Below are positions 11,539-21,721 of a DNA stretch of 64,000 bases, one piece after another. Under the pieces are notes generated by a model, which was given only the letters and a program-made list of their open reading frames with translations, did no database searches and was not told where the DNA came from. The DNA is from Acanthosepion lycidas (Eukaryota > Mollusca > Cephalopoda > Sepiida > Sepiidae), in NCBI GenBank assembly GCA_963932145.1, contig OZ010580.1, forward strand, positions 4,655,334 to 4,719,333. Reading direction: 5' to 3'. The position numbers and the translations under genes were made by a program. Position 1 is the first letter of the stretch. Each line of letters starts with the position of its first letter.

Positions 11539-13831
11539 TAAGAATTACAGGATATGTACATATATAGAGAGATATATTATAACTCTTATGTGTTTTAAGT
11601 TTTAGTTGCATGACAAATTTATAAATGTATGTATATACACTTATGCCTTGTAAATTCGTTATATGATATAAATTATAATTTATGTTCAATATTAATTTTA
11701 CTTTAATTCTAAAACATGATAGTCTGACAGAATTTCCAGACTTTAACTAAAGAAAACGGCATTTATAATAAAATTAACTGAATATGAACAATTTGCTCAT
11801 TTGTTTTTTTACCTGATTTTTTAAAGAGACAATAGTTTTTATTTCATTCTAAATAAGCTTCAACTTTGGATTCTTGGGAATATTAAATTTAATCTATGAG
11901 CTTGGAATTAAAGTTTCAAGAAATATTTCTTTTAAAAAATACATTTTAAACTGAGGTATCACTTTCTTTGAAATTACATTCATTTGTGTATCTTTGGTAT
12001 ATCACAACACCTCACATGATCCGACGTGTCAAAGCTCTCAAGTATCAAATGCAGTTACAAAGCAATTTTAAAACTGTAGATCACTTTTTCGCGGGAAAAC
12101 AGCATAGCGTAATAAACAAATGCCACAAACTTAACGAAAATAAATTTTTATCGTCAAAACGCTTATGTTATTATTAAGATGAAAGACCAAAGTATATTTT
12201 AATTATTTTTTGATATTTTTTAATATTTTTTAACACGTTCGAAATTTTGGTTAAAGTTTTCTTTTTTTTACGTCATCGCGGTGCTGTAAAAATAACATTG
12301 TTTTTTTTTTTTTTTTGCGCTTTTTTCCCGTTGAAAACCCATTGATTTGGAAATTCTTGTAAAATTAAAGTAATTGTCCGATTTTAATGAAATTTTCAGG
12401 ACTTATTCACAAATGAATGAAATTATTTTTGAATATTTCTTTTTAGTAAATTTTAGTAAAAAATATTTTTTTTTAATATGTTACACACCACTTACTTATT
12501 TTCCCGAAATTTCGTTCAATCCTTTTTATTTCCTTACAATTTTTTTTTGTTTAAAGTAAGAGTCATTGGAGATGGTAAATCATCTACTTTTTTTTTTCAA
12601 ATTTGTTCCAACTCACGGAAAATGAGCTCTGAATAGAAAAATAATGAATCCAATAAAACTATGATATTACTTAATTAGAAAAGCTTTTAATTGGTTTTGT
12701 AAATAAGTAATATTAAGGTCATTATTGCCTGAAGAAATAAATTTTTTCTGATGAATAATTAAATTTTACAAGAATTTTTTATTTGTTTTACATTTTGATT
12801 ATAATAATTTATAATAGTTTAAAAATCGTGCAAAACTCTGTATTAGCTTATTTCCTTGTGATAATTAGTAATTAAGTAGAAACAAAATTTACGAGTTCAA
12901 AATTGCAAAGTTTAATAAATTTAGTGATTCCACTTTTTTTTCAAATAATTTTTTTTGTATTTTTCTACTTAATACATTCCTTATTTCTATGTACAGTAGA
13001 CTGAAATTGCCATTATTATAAAAAGAGTTTTGTCCCTTTATTCTAATAAATAGATATAACAGTAAAACTAAAAATAAAAGGGTTCACTCAGATTTCTAGT
13101 AATTTTCATTTATGGTCATCCGTAGTAGCTGTCATCACTTGTCAATCAACACATGGATCAAGTATTGGATCAAAATTACGGTACCAATCGTTAATAATTC
13201 GTTGTATATTTCTTTTTTATGCTATAATTAAGTAATATTTTTTTTAAATCAGATTAATTTAACATTAAATTTTCTAATTTTACTAAAATGACGTGTCAGA
13301 AATTTTTTTAAATATTTTTAAAATCGATAAATTTGTGTTTGTTTACAAATTTCTTAAAATTAAGAAAATGGCGGGTTTTTTGAAAATTTAAAAATTTGAA
13401 ATTAAATTTGACATTCCAATGTATATAGTTTCTATCTGAAATATACCAGAATTGTTTACTTAATGGAAATAATAAATTTAATGATTCAACTTTCAAGTAA
13501 AGCTAAAATGAAATCTTCAAGCATATTTTTTCATTTTAAAAAATGCATTTTAAACTTAGGTATCGATAATTTATGCCGAAAAAGTGGAGGTACCTACGAC
13601 GATATATATTTTAGCTCATTTACAATTAATTTACTTATTAATAAAATCGATCATTTCAGAAATTTATTTATGAATTATAATCAGAATTGAAGCTCTAAAA
13701 AGGGCATTTTTCACAGTCAATAAAATATAAATGATTTTCAAACTTTTTTCTTTTGATTCCCGATATATTTTCTCTTTTGTTAATTCATTCTCTAAATTAA
13801 CAATAATGAACGATTGTTAAGAAAAGTTAAA
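11539..13831. repeat. AT-rich spacer of dispersed repeats
   Basis: No gene. It contains the GCATAG-family end at 12102-12200 and two copies of a motif reading AATATTAAATTTAATCTATG (about 11878) or similar, followed by a GGTATC end (11955, 13560). The same module occurs at 16592, 26865, 35107, 42026, 47879 and 59274. At 13692-13712 a CTCTAAAAAGGGCATTTTTC resembles a worn histone stem-loop half. Confidence 0.5.
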
Positions 13832-13833
13832 TA

Positions 13834-13913
13834 TTAGGTTGGTGCAAAAATAATATCGTTTTTTGACGTTAAAAAATACGTCAGAAAACGATATTATTTT
13901 TGTACCAACCTAA
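13834..13913. mobile_element. Mariner-type MITE
   Basis: An 80-bp near-perfect palindrome beginning TTAGGTTGGTGCAAAAATAA and ending in its complement, with TA on both sides (13832-13833, 13914-13915). The termini and TA target are those of short mariner-derived elements. It has no coding capacity. Sister copies are at 14873, 41153 and 43164. Confidence 0.9.
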
Positions 13914-13959
13914 TAGTTGTTCTATTTTTATTTTAAAATCAATTGGTTAGAATTAGGAC

Positions 13960-14872
13960 GAATATATATGAGATGGTTAAAATTTTTAACCTTCTCATAT
14001 AAAAGTTTCTATCATAACAGCCTTAAACTGAAATGATTAGTACTTTGTCCACATTAAAAATAACCTCCGTGGGAGTTTGGTTTTATTATCAAACCAACTA
14101 TAAACCAGCACCGGGACACGACCTCTCGTCGACGAACGCTATCCAAACATTAAAAAAAGCAGTTTGAGTTATGGTTTTATAAATAAAATGAAAGTTATCA
14201 GTTTGGTCATTAGACCATCATAAGTTACGTCTTAGATAATTGGAACCTGGTCACAAAAAATAAAGTAAAGTAAAATTTCGAAGATTAAAGACGACACAAA
14301 AATAAAGGAATATAAGGCCGACTGGATAAAAAAAAACGACCAGAAACAAAGAGAGAAACTGCACATGAGTCAATGATCATAGCTGTTGAGATGCCATGTG
14401 AGAGTAGGAAAAGTTGGAATTTGGAATTATTTTCGTGTATTTGATGATTTATTTTTCGAATAAATCAGATATTTTTTCCTGTTCTCCACACAAAATTTAC
14501 ACAAACTATTCCCAATACGGTTTCATCTGAAAAAACATATTTCCATGTAACTATAATTAAATAAAATTAAACAAATTATCAATTAAAAATACTATTTAAA
14601 AAGTCAATGGAGCGATATGCAAAAAATTCATTCAAACAGTTTCTTTTTCGTGAATATTTTTCTTAGTCGGAAATAGTGTGTGCAAGAGAAACAAATAAAT
14701 AAAATTAAACTTTTCATATTGAAGAAATGAATGCGATATTTTGAGAAAGAGTGGTAAATCATAATCATTTTTAGGCATTAGAATTCAAACACATCTTTCC
14801 GATTTCACATTCCAAGCCATTATCCATTACATCAAAACGGCGGGAGTGGCTTCCCTTTAATCATTAAAAGTA
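13960..14872. repeat. Dispersed repeat (GGGACACGACC...AAATGAAAGTTATCAG family)
   Basis: Contains CACCGGGACACGACCTCTCG, GACGAACGCTATCCAAACAT and AAATGAAAGTTATCAGTTTG in order, then TATTCCCAATACGGTTTCA and GGGAGTGGCTTCCCTTTAAT. The same order is seen at 29500-29800 and 48150-48241 / 55659-56280. In the last case the full-length LINE splits it. A MITE sits at its right edge. No coding sequence is recognised. Confidence 0.7.
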
Positions 14873-14950
14873 TTAGGTTGGTGCAAAAATAATGTCGTTT
14901 TCTCACATATGTTACTATGTGAGAAAACGACATTATTTTTGCACCAATAA
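14873..14950. mobile_element. Mariner-type MITE
   Basis: Palindromic element starting TTAGGTTGGTGCAAAAATAA with a TCACATA centre. The right end has lost two bases (CACCAATAA rather than CACCAACCTAA). TA flanks are present. The centre resembles the copy at 41153 rather than those at 13834 and 43164. Confidence 0.87.
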
Positions 14951-14985
14951 TAAATGAAATCTACAACTCTTGATAACCCTCTGAC

Positions 14986-15450
14986 CCCTCAAACTATCGC
15001 CCTATTAGTTTCTTACCGCTTTTCGCGTAAGTATTCAAGGTTTTAATCAATGTTGAAGGGGTTAAGTATCTTATCACTCACTACCTACTTTCGGGCAAAC
15101 AATATGGCTTTCTTTTCGCCATGTCTAGCGCTGATGTGTCAAGAGCCATCATTGAATCAAGCTCTTGCTAATCGGCGAAGCTCGGGCTGTGGCTCTGGAT
15201 ATCTCTAAGGCGTTTGACAAAATTTGGCACGCAGGTCTTTTACGTACACTCCAGGGCTAGCATATTATAGGACGATTGTTTGATTGAATCCAATCGTTCC
15301 TATCAAATCGTGAAATGAAGGTCGTTTTGAACAGGCTCGCGAATGCGTTTGTCCCCCATCGCTCTATCCTGAGTCCTGCGTTGTTTCTGATCTTCATCAA
15401 TGATCTTCCTGGTGTCTTCGGTTCCCAAGTAGATATTTATCAATAGCAAA
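14986..15450 (+). mobile_element. Jockey-like LINE reverse transcriptase relic
   Basis: Pieces of a non-LTR reverse transcriptase can be read through frame breaks: SNYRPIS near 14986-15010, VALDISKAFDKIWHAGLL near 15187-15240 (the first catalytic aspartate motif), and the SIL-PALFLIFINDLP motif near 15364-15412, then GSQVDIY. This motif order and wording are typical of jockey/CR1-group pol proteins. The FADD-type catalytic box is not seen, since homology stops just before it. It is a dead fragment, more GC-rich than its surroundings. Confidence 0.85.
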
Positions 15451-15983
15451 TCCATTTTTTTTTTTTATCATTGGATGTTTTTCTTCGTTCTTGAATCCAT
15501 GTTTATTTCTTTGATCGTTAATTTTTTCTTGCTTTATTACTTTGTTAGGTACCTACTTTAGCTAACATACAAAAAAAAAATCGTTTTATGACTAATGGCT
15601 CTTTGCACTTTCCTAAGATTAAATCCAAATTTCTTAAATTTTTAAGTATAGTCAACAGGCGACACAATAATAAAGATCAGGCATTTTTAATAAAAAGCAA
15701 TTCGCAAAAAATAAATTAAATACATCAGAAGAAAATTACTTACCAACACATACCGCAAGAGCATCTAACAACAAAAGAAAACAAAAAGGACGGTTTGATT
15801 TTGTTATCCTTATAAAACGTAGAATTATTGTAAATTCGTATTTTAGCAAAATGAAAAAGAACGGTTAAATAATTGCGAATGCCTCTTCTTTTACATATAT
15901 TTCACAAACAAAAAAAGAAAAAGAAAGAAAACAAAACTGCATATTTATATGCAGATGTCGGGTAATACCCGTGAAAATATGAG
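15451..15983. other. AT-rich spacer, no gene seen
   Basis: Low-complexity sequence. The last ~100 bases (AAAGAAAGAAAACAAAACTG, then GTGAAAATATGAGTGGC) match the H2B 3' flank at 20570-20634, so the psi-H2B at 16025 brought its own 3' spacer with it. Confidence 0.5.
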
Positions 15984-16300
15984 TGGCACGGAAAAGTGGT
16001 CGTTGTATGAAAACCATATCAGGTTTAATTGGTGCTGGTGTATTTGGTTCCTTCAGCAACAGCATGTTTAGCCAATTCTCCGGGCAGAAGACGGACAGCG
16101 GTCTGAACTTCACGGCTGATGGTCTAATGGGCCAGACGACTAGCTTCAACGGCGATTCTCTCGAACAGAGCGTTGACAAAAACCATTCATGATGGACATG
16201 GCTTTACTAAAAATGCCGGTATCGGGATGAACCGGTTTCATCACTTTGTAGATGTTTGTAGATCGAGTAGCTTTCCTTCCTCTTCTTACGTTTCATTTTC
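15984..16300 (-). pseudogene. Histone H2B pseudogene, 5'-truncated
   Basis: The minus strand matches the MPPKASS-type H2B at 20675-21046 from its stop (16025-16027) to the [11 protein letters not shown] region (about 16300). Indels in the [12 protein letters not shown] and YNKRSTITS regions break the frame. The first ~28 codons and the promoter are absent. The stem-loop at 15984-15999 is damaged (GGCACGGAAAAGTGGTC on the plus strand). The 5' break joins directly to a Penelope-like fragment. Confidence 0.9.
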
Positions 16301-16301
16301 A

Positions 16302-16546
16302 GTCTGCCTGCCTTATGTGAAGGGGTTATCAGAGAAAATACAAAGGATCTGCGGTTCATATAATATCAGGACAACCTTCAAAAGCTGGTCGACACTTCGC
16401 AGATATTTTTCCCGAGTAAGACCCTCCAAAGAGGAGAACATGACTAAAAAGGCTGTGTGTACGCCATCCCGTGCGGCTGCGAAATGAAATGTAAAGGGGA
16501 GACAGGCCGCCCCCTTAAGGTAGGACTTCAAGAAAAATATTCCAAT
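16302..16546 (+). mobile_element. Penelope-like element GIY-YIG end, relic
   Basis: The plus strand reads LPYVKGLSEKIQRICG, a TFKSWSTLRRYFSRVRPSKE region and, after one frame slip, VYAIPCGC followed by KGETGRPLKVGLQE. The (L/F)PYVKG-SEKI linker followed by a Y-x-IPC-C...GxTGRxLxxR-xEH-like sequence is the hallmark of the GIY-YIG nuclease region of Penelope-like retroelements. Only this C-terminal part is present; the frame slip and sequence decay make it inactive. It abuts the truncated psi-H2B. Confidence 0.75.
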
Positions 16547-17330
16547 CATTTTAGATTCGGTTTGAAAAGCAGAAAATTATTTTGTTAATTGGACAAATTA
16601 AATTTAATCTATTAGCTTGGAATAAAAACAATATAAACTTCTATAAAGATTTATTTTTTTAATTGTATTTTATACCTTAGGTAGCGCTTTTTTAGTGTAA
16701 AATATCTTATTTTAAGTTAAAGTTTGGTTTGGTCTTATTTGAAAGATAATAGAGACTAAAGCGACGTTGGTTAACTGCAGTGATCGTACGGCAACCGGTG
16801 TTTCAACGTGATGGGGTCGTAAACCTGAGGTTGCTAAGCCTAAAACTTACGTTAAGAATACATTTTTTTCTCTCATGCATTAGGTTTTTTAATCTCCTGC
16901 TCAGCCTAATTTATAAACAAAACTAAATCATAAGTATGTGTTTATAAGAAACACTAATAGCATAGGGATCCATTATCTGCTGGGTATCATGGAAAACATC
17001 TCCTCAGATGAAATAGTCTATGCATTGTGTTCAGTATGATCGACATCAAACAAACCATTCTATCGCCATGTTCAGAATGCTATCAGAGTGGGTAATACAA
17101 ATGAAAAAAACATATACCTATGTTTCTTAGGTTACGAAAAATGATTCGATAAATTACAGCGAAAAAATGTATTTGAAGTTTGAACTGCTAGTTAAGTAAC
17201 TTAAGTTCGATTTATTTGAGAAAGAATTAGAATATATTCTGTAAAATTTATTAGGAACAACCAGCTTGCATAGGGATAGCGAACGACTTAAGCAAATACA
17301 CAAAAATAAAAAGGGGTTAGATAAAATAAA
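16547..17330. repeat. AT-rich spacer
   Basis: No gene. Begins with the TTAATCTATTAGCTTGGAAT repeat module (about 16592-16620) and a TTAGGTAGCGC end (about 16677). The remainder (16740-17330) is not recognised. Confidence 0.45.
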
Positions 17331-17745
17331 AAGACAAGGATGCGTCTTCTCGCCGGATTTATTTCATTTATACAGCGTAAGAAAGGAACCGAAGAGAAAA
17401 CATGTCGCTGTAATCAGAACAAACTGTTGATGACAGACTCAGAAAAACTTCAAAAACTCCTAGACAAGGTATTAAAGAAAATCGCAAGGAAAAGACTCAC
17501 TAATCATATGTTAATGTATGGTTGTTATCAAGAAAGACAGCTAAAAATATAAACTTCGAATTGGAAACATCAGAATCAAGCAGGCAGAGAAATTTATCTC
17601 TAAGTGTGATGTAGTAAAAGACGGAAATGTAACACAGAAAGACATATCGGAACAGCGAATAGTGCCTTCCAGAAACAAAGCAAAGTATAAAGACAAGAAA
17701 ATTTCGTTAGAAACACGAAATAAAAACAGTACTTATCAGCTACGC
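17331..17745 (+). mobile_element. Non-LTR retrotransposon RT relic (copy B)
   Basis: Starts at RQGCVFSPDLFHLYS (17331-17376), then after a deletion shows LLMTDSEKLQKLLDKVLKK (about 17425-17490, the segment after the catalytic box) and KLRIGNIRIKQAEKF, then KISLETRNK in another frame. The order fits the thumb-side half of a LINE reverse transcriptase. The YADD box itself has been deleted. Frame breaks show it is dead. It is the inverse partner of 2045-2490. Confidence 0.82.
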
Positions 17746-17879
17746 TACAGTTCAAAAGTTTGAAGCAACTCCGGGTAATTTTAAAAATTGGCTCCAAAAG
17801 TAGTTGTTTTGTACTTTAAATAAGTGCAAATTATTACATGGTTAAAACAAAAAAGTGAGATATGATTTTTATTAGAAAA

Positions 17880-18095
17880 AGAAAAATCATTTTATAATTA
17901 AATTTTGTTCTTGTCAAAATAGACTCCTTTAGTTTTGATTACCGCAGCACAAATTTTTCGCATTGGTTGCAAAAGCTTATCAAGTTTAATAATTGATTCT
18001 ATTCTTTTTTTTCAATGACTCTAAGAGCTCTTTTTCATTATTTTGTTCAGTTTTGTCAAGTTCATCCCATGCTAATTCTGGAGATGGTTCAAACA
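17880..18095 (-). mobile_element. Tc1-type transposase C-terminal relic
   Basis: On the minus strand one reads ELAWDELDKTEQNNEKELLE, then after a break KLDKLLQPMRKICAAVIKTK and GVYFDKNK. This is the end of a Tc1-family transposase, where the WDELD and M(P/R)-R-C-AVI-KG motifs are conserved. The catalytic DDE part is absent. The flank at about 17748-17785 (ACAGTTCAAAAGTTTGAAGC) resembles a Tc1-style terminal repeat. It is the partner of the fragment at 1790-1935. Confidence 0.75.
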
Positions 18096-18640
18096 AACTG
18101 TTGAAGTATATGGCAGTGAATATTGGACGATCTCTTTATAGATGAAGAAGAAACTCGAAACGAGAGAGATGTTTCTAAAAATCTAATTTGTATTAAAAGA
18201 AAAAAATATTTCCGTATGTAAATAATGTTTTAGACTTTTTAAAATACATTGGCACGTTCACTCATTGAACCGCCATTACAGACGAAAAATATGAACAAAA
18301 AATTTAAATTTTCTTAAAAATCCAATATTTATCATGGAGATGTATTTCAAAGTCAAAAAGTAAATGTATGAATTAATTAACTGGATTTTGTAAAAGTAAT
18401 ACTTACCTTTTACTTAAAACATAATACAAATAACACTTGTGATGGCATAGATCAAAAACAAAAATTGTATAATTTCACCACTGATTTAAAATTTTAAGAA
18501 ATATGGAACACCAGCAGTGCAATAATCAACAAATTTGTATTTATGCCTGAAATTATATTTAGTCTCATATAAGCAATATAGTTTAATATTTTTATTATTC
18601 TATACAGGGTGGGTGAAACTGACTCCCAAATTTTCAATGT
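18096..18640. other. AT-rich spacer, no gene seen
   Basis: No open frame of note and no match to the repeat modules seen elsewhere, apart from general AT-rich composition. Confidence 0.4.
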
Positions 18641-19270
18641 TTTCTAATTAAATAACTTATTCAATTATTACGGATGTGTAGCGAGTTCGATCCTCACTGG
18701 GTGCCCCATACTTTCGGCCTTGTGCCACACCTAAGGTACGCTTGGAAAATCGAGCGAACTCACTACACATCTAGCGAGACAAGCTTGCTAACCACTACAC
18801 CGCCTCGGGTTGCCAACATATTCAGTATATAGTTCATTCATTAATGCATAAGTATTGAAAATATTGTTTCAATCGAATAATTCCTGGATATGGAAAGGGT
18901 CTTCACTTGTGTTAATGTTTTTTTTGTTTTTTTTTGGTAATGTGGGGTTGATTTTGAGGCGGCAGAGAAAAATGGTGATAAATGTCAGTTAAAATAACGT
19001 CAATTGTTTCGTGGACTGGAACGACAGTGAACAAATTTTTCAACGTCTAAGTATACTAACTTAAAAGCAAACGTCACAACAGTCACTAATTCGATGAAAC
19101 TTACCAACGATTTCTAACTACCTGTATATAAATGTGGGTGTGGGTGTTAACTCATGTTAGTTGGTCAGATGAACGTATAAAGATAGAAAGATTTTATATT
19201 CTTTTTTTTGTTACACAATTGAAACAAAATACTCCTTTAACCGATTGATAAATTTTCTTTTGACGATTCA
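18641..19270. repeat. Direct repeat, left copy, flanking the viral-like relic
   Basis: CTAATTAAATAACTTATTC (18641) and then, after an interruption holding the SINE-like palindrome, GGCAGAGAAAAATGGTGATA through TTTTCTTTTGACGATTCA (18946-19270) match 20050-20411. The match covers about 330 bases and ends at the same point (GACGATTCA) in both copies. Confidence 0.8.
18665..18825. repeat. tRNA-derived SINE-like palindrome
   Basis: The minus strand carries GGCGGTGTAGTGGTTAGCAA (A-box-like, 18800-18815 region) and the plus strand carries GCGAGTTCGATCCTCACTGG (B-box-like, 18678-18697), joined through a TTGTGCCACACC segment. A-box and B-box-like pieces on opposite strands suggest two SINE heads fused head to head. 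It interrupts the left direct repeat. No full tRNA fold is claimed. Confidence 0.5.
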
Positions 19271-20000
19271 GAATCGACCAGTAATAGTTCTGTTGCTGAA
19301 AGAATTCTGTCTTGGCCCGGATCTGCTCCCAGATCGGTGTAACTTTGGTCTCCACATGACAGTCAGTCGCTGCCGCCCCGACAATGTTTGTAAGATTCGG
19401 TGTGTTGCGATGTATCGACTCCCACGTTTTTCTGTAGTTAATGTTTGCAGTGTTCTTGCAGTATAACATGATGTCGACCAGATCAGTGCTGTTGCACTTT
19501 TTCATTTTTTTTGATGAATTCGTATTTCTGACCTCGCACCGTTGTTTTTCTGTTCTCCAACGTGTCATCGTCGGACGAACATGTGTCTGCGTTTATCAAT
19601 GAATTTTGTCTGTGTGAGTAATACGTGCCTTTGTCCTCGTGTTTTAATGTTGTCGGCCGCCAGTACGTATCTGGCACTCGGATCTTCAGTTAGGTATTTA
19701 CACAATCCGTAAGGAGTGTATACACTTTGCACCGATACGCTGTACGGGTGGCTACCTCTTGTTTTTAGGAGTAGTTTTAAAATGCTGAAACTGTGTAAGC
19801 TTGTCAGGTGACAACTGTGCCAAGTGAGCATGTGGAAGTGATCGACGTCAGAAAGGTTTTTCAGCTTGCTTGGTCCAGCCTTGTGGTACACCACGATGTT
19901 CGGGCAGCTCTCCAGAACGTTGAATAAATATCTGGTCTGCTGTCTCCCCTGCAGAAACTTCTTTCCCGTTCACCAATCCCTTTGGCACTTGCCCATGGAA
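19190..20000 (-). pseudogene. Possible endogenous parvovirus NS1/Rep-like fragment
   Basis: On the minus strand an open frame runs from about 20000 to 19565, and a second overlapping frame runs from 19568 to 19194. The first contains a His-Phe-His triad preceded by Asp, like the metal-binding HUH motif of rolling-circle Rep/NS1 nucleases. A downstream Gly-Leu-Cys-Lys-Tyr segment could carry the tyrosine region. Base composition is much richer in GC than the flanks. The coding signal is broken between the two frames and no helicase domain is visible, so it is a non-functional fragment. Parvovirus (densovirus-type) NS1 is the best guess from motif layout; another HUH Rep is possible. Confidence 0.45.
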
Positions 20001-20049
20001 GTGGCGTTTTGGGGACACTATCAGGCTTTGATCGTAATGTATATCTGGT

Positions 20050-20411
20050 TCTAATTAAATAACTAATTCATGTTGTTTTTTTTATTAATGTGTTATTGAT
20101 TTTGAGCCGGCAGAGAAAAATGGTGATCAATGTCAAGTTAAAATGTCAATTGTTTTGTGGACTGGAACAAATTTTCACCGTCTAAGAATAACTTAATTTA
20201 TATAAAACAAACGTCACAACACTCAATAGTTCAAAAAACTTACCAACTGTATCTAACTACCTATATACATGTGTGTGTAAGTGTGTTAATTAACAGTAGT
20301 CTGTCAGTTGAGCGTATAAGGAAAGAAAGATTTTACCTTTTTTCTTACACAATTTAAACAAAATACTCCTTTCTTTATCAACCGATTGATAAATTTTCTT
20401 TTGACGATTCA
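20050..20411. repeat. Direct repeat, right copy, flanking the viral-like relic
   Basis: Matches 18641-18667 plus 18946-19270, including GGCAGAGAAAAATGGTGAT, AAACGTCACAACA and the GATTGATAAATTTTCTTTTG end. The two copies flank the viral-like coding relic in the same orientation. They may be halves of a tandem duplication or terminal repeats. Confidence 0.8.
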
Positions 20412-20634
20412 AGGTCGGGTGGTGGTTTTCCCGTTTTTACATAGAAACAAATGAAGATTGCACTCACAAAGAGGAATGACCAGCACAATGCACACACATA
20501 AAATATTGACAGAAAAAAAAAACTATTTTCTCTGCAAATCACTCACCAATTAATAAGGAAAATATATTTAGAAAAGAAAGAAATCAAAATCGCATAATAT
20601 GTAGACGTTAAGTGATTCTCGTGAAAATATGAGT

Positions 20635-20650
20635 GGCCCTGAAAAGGGCC
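20635..20650 (-). terminator. Histone mRNA 3' stem-loop (H2B)
   Basis: Minus strand GGCCCTTTTCAGGGCC, 24 bases after the H2B stop. Confidence 0.95.
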
Positions 20651-20674
20651 GTTTGTATGAAAACCATATCAGAT

Positions 20675-21046
20675 TTACTTGGTGCTAGTGTATTTGGTAA
20701 CAGCCTTGGTGCCTTCAGAAACGGCATGTTTAGCCAATTCTCCGGGCAAAAGAAGACGGACAGCGGTCTGAACTTCACGGCTGGTGATGGTTGAACGTTT
20801 ATTGTAATGGGCCAGACGACTAGCTTCGGCAGCGATTCTCTCGAACAGATCGTTGACAAAGCTGTTCATGATGGACATGGCTTTACTGGAAATGCCGGTA
20901 TCGGGATGAACCTGTTTCATCACTTTGTAAATGTAGATCGAGTAGCTTTCCTTCCTCTTCTTACGTTTCATTTTCTTGCCATCGGCACGGACTGGCTTAG
21001 CCTTTACGGCTTTCTTAGCACCCTTGGAACTCGCTTTGGGAGGCAT
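20675..21046 (-). CDS. H2B: Histone H2B (MPPKASS subtype)
   Basis: Intact 123-aa H2B, identical in protein to the gene at 156-527. Domain layout is tail, histone fold and C-terminal helix ending TKYTSTK. Minus-strand TATA (AGTATATAAGG) lies at about 21081-21090 and a CCAAT box (ATTGG on plus) at 21137-21141. Divergent from H2A at 21302. It is the closest relative of the psi-H2B at 16 kb. Confidence 0.98.
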   Translation of the reverse strand: MPPKASSKGAKKAVKAKPVRADGKKMKRKKRKESYSIYIYKVMKQVHPDTGISSKAMSIMNSFVNDLFERIAAEASRLAHYNKRSTITSREVQTAVRLLLPGELAKHAVSEGTKAVTKYTSTK

Positions 21047-21301
21047 GTTTGCGAATGTGCTAGCATGCTAGTTCGTATTCCTTATATACTGTAGCAGCAG
21101 GCTCCAGCGATAGTCAACGAGACTCAACAGTTTCTGATTGGTCAAAAAATAAAGCGGGTATTTTGTTTTTTTTAAATATGAGCGGTAAAATATCAGCAGC
21201 TGCCAGGAGCCTACTGTAAGCCTATTTAATGCTAGTAGCAGGCTTTAGCTAATATTAAATCTTTGTCGCGGTTTGTAAGTACATTTACTCAACTCAACAA
21301 T
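21047..21301. promoter_or_regulatory. Divergent H2B/H2A promoter
   Basis: Minus-strand TATATAAG (21082-21089) and CCAAT (21137-21141) serve H2B. Plus-strand TATTTAAT (21223-21230) serves H2A. The GAGCGGTAAAATATCAGCAG block (about 21180-21200) is shared with the other H2A promoters. Bases 21060-21180 are the inverse of 1-155. Confidence 0.85.
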
Positions 21302-21679
21302 ATGTCTGGACGTGGTAAGGGAGGTAAAGTTAAGGGAAAGAGCAAGACACGCTCATCCCGTGCCGGACTTCAGTTCCCCGTTGGTCGTATCCATCGTCTC
21401 CTGCGTAAAGGAAACTATGCCCAGAGAGTCGGTGCCGGTGCCCCCGTCTATCTGGCAGCCGTTATGGAATATTTGGCCGCTGAGGTTCTTGAGTTGGCAG
21501 GAAATGCTGCTAGAGACAACAAGAAATCCAGAATCATCCCCCGTCACTTGCAACTGGCCATCCGTAATGACGAAGAATTGAACAAACTGTTGTCTGGAGT
21601 CACCATTGCCCAAGGTGGTGTCCTTCCCAACATCCAAGCTGTTCTTCTGCCTAAGAAGACCCAAAAAGTCGCCAAGTAA
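21302..21679 (+). CDS. H2A: Histone H2A
   Basis: 125-aa canonical H2A with the same domains as the gene at 3820. The tail ends TQKVAK rather than TQKAAK. The frame is open 13 codons upstream, but MSGRGK at 21302 is the conserved start and gives the family length. The stem-loop lies 27 bases after the stop behind an A-rich run. Confidence 0.98.
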   Translation: MSGRGKGGKVKGKSKTRSSRAGLQFPVGRIHRLLRKGNYAQRVGAGAPVYLAAVMEYLAAEVLELAGNAARDNKKSRIIPRHLQLAIRNDEELNKLLSGVTIAQGGVLPNIQAVLLPKKTQKVAK

Positions 21680-21705
21680 ACTTAAAAAATGAAAAAAAAA
21701 AAAAA

Positions 21706-21721
21706 GGTCCTTTTCAGGGCC
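21706..21721 (+). terminator. Histone mRNA 3' stem-loop (H2A)
   Basis: GGTCCTTTTCAGGGCC with one G-U pair, downstream of the H2A stop. Confidence 0.93.
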
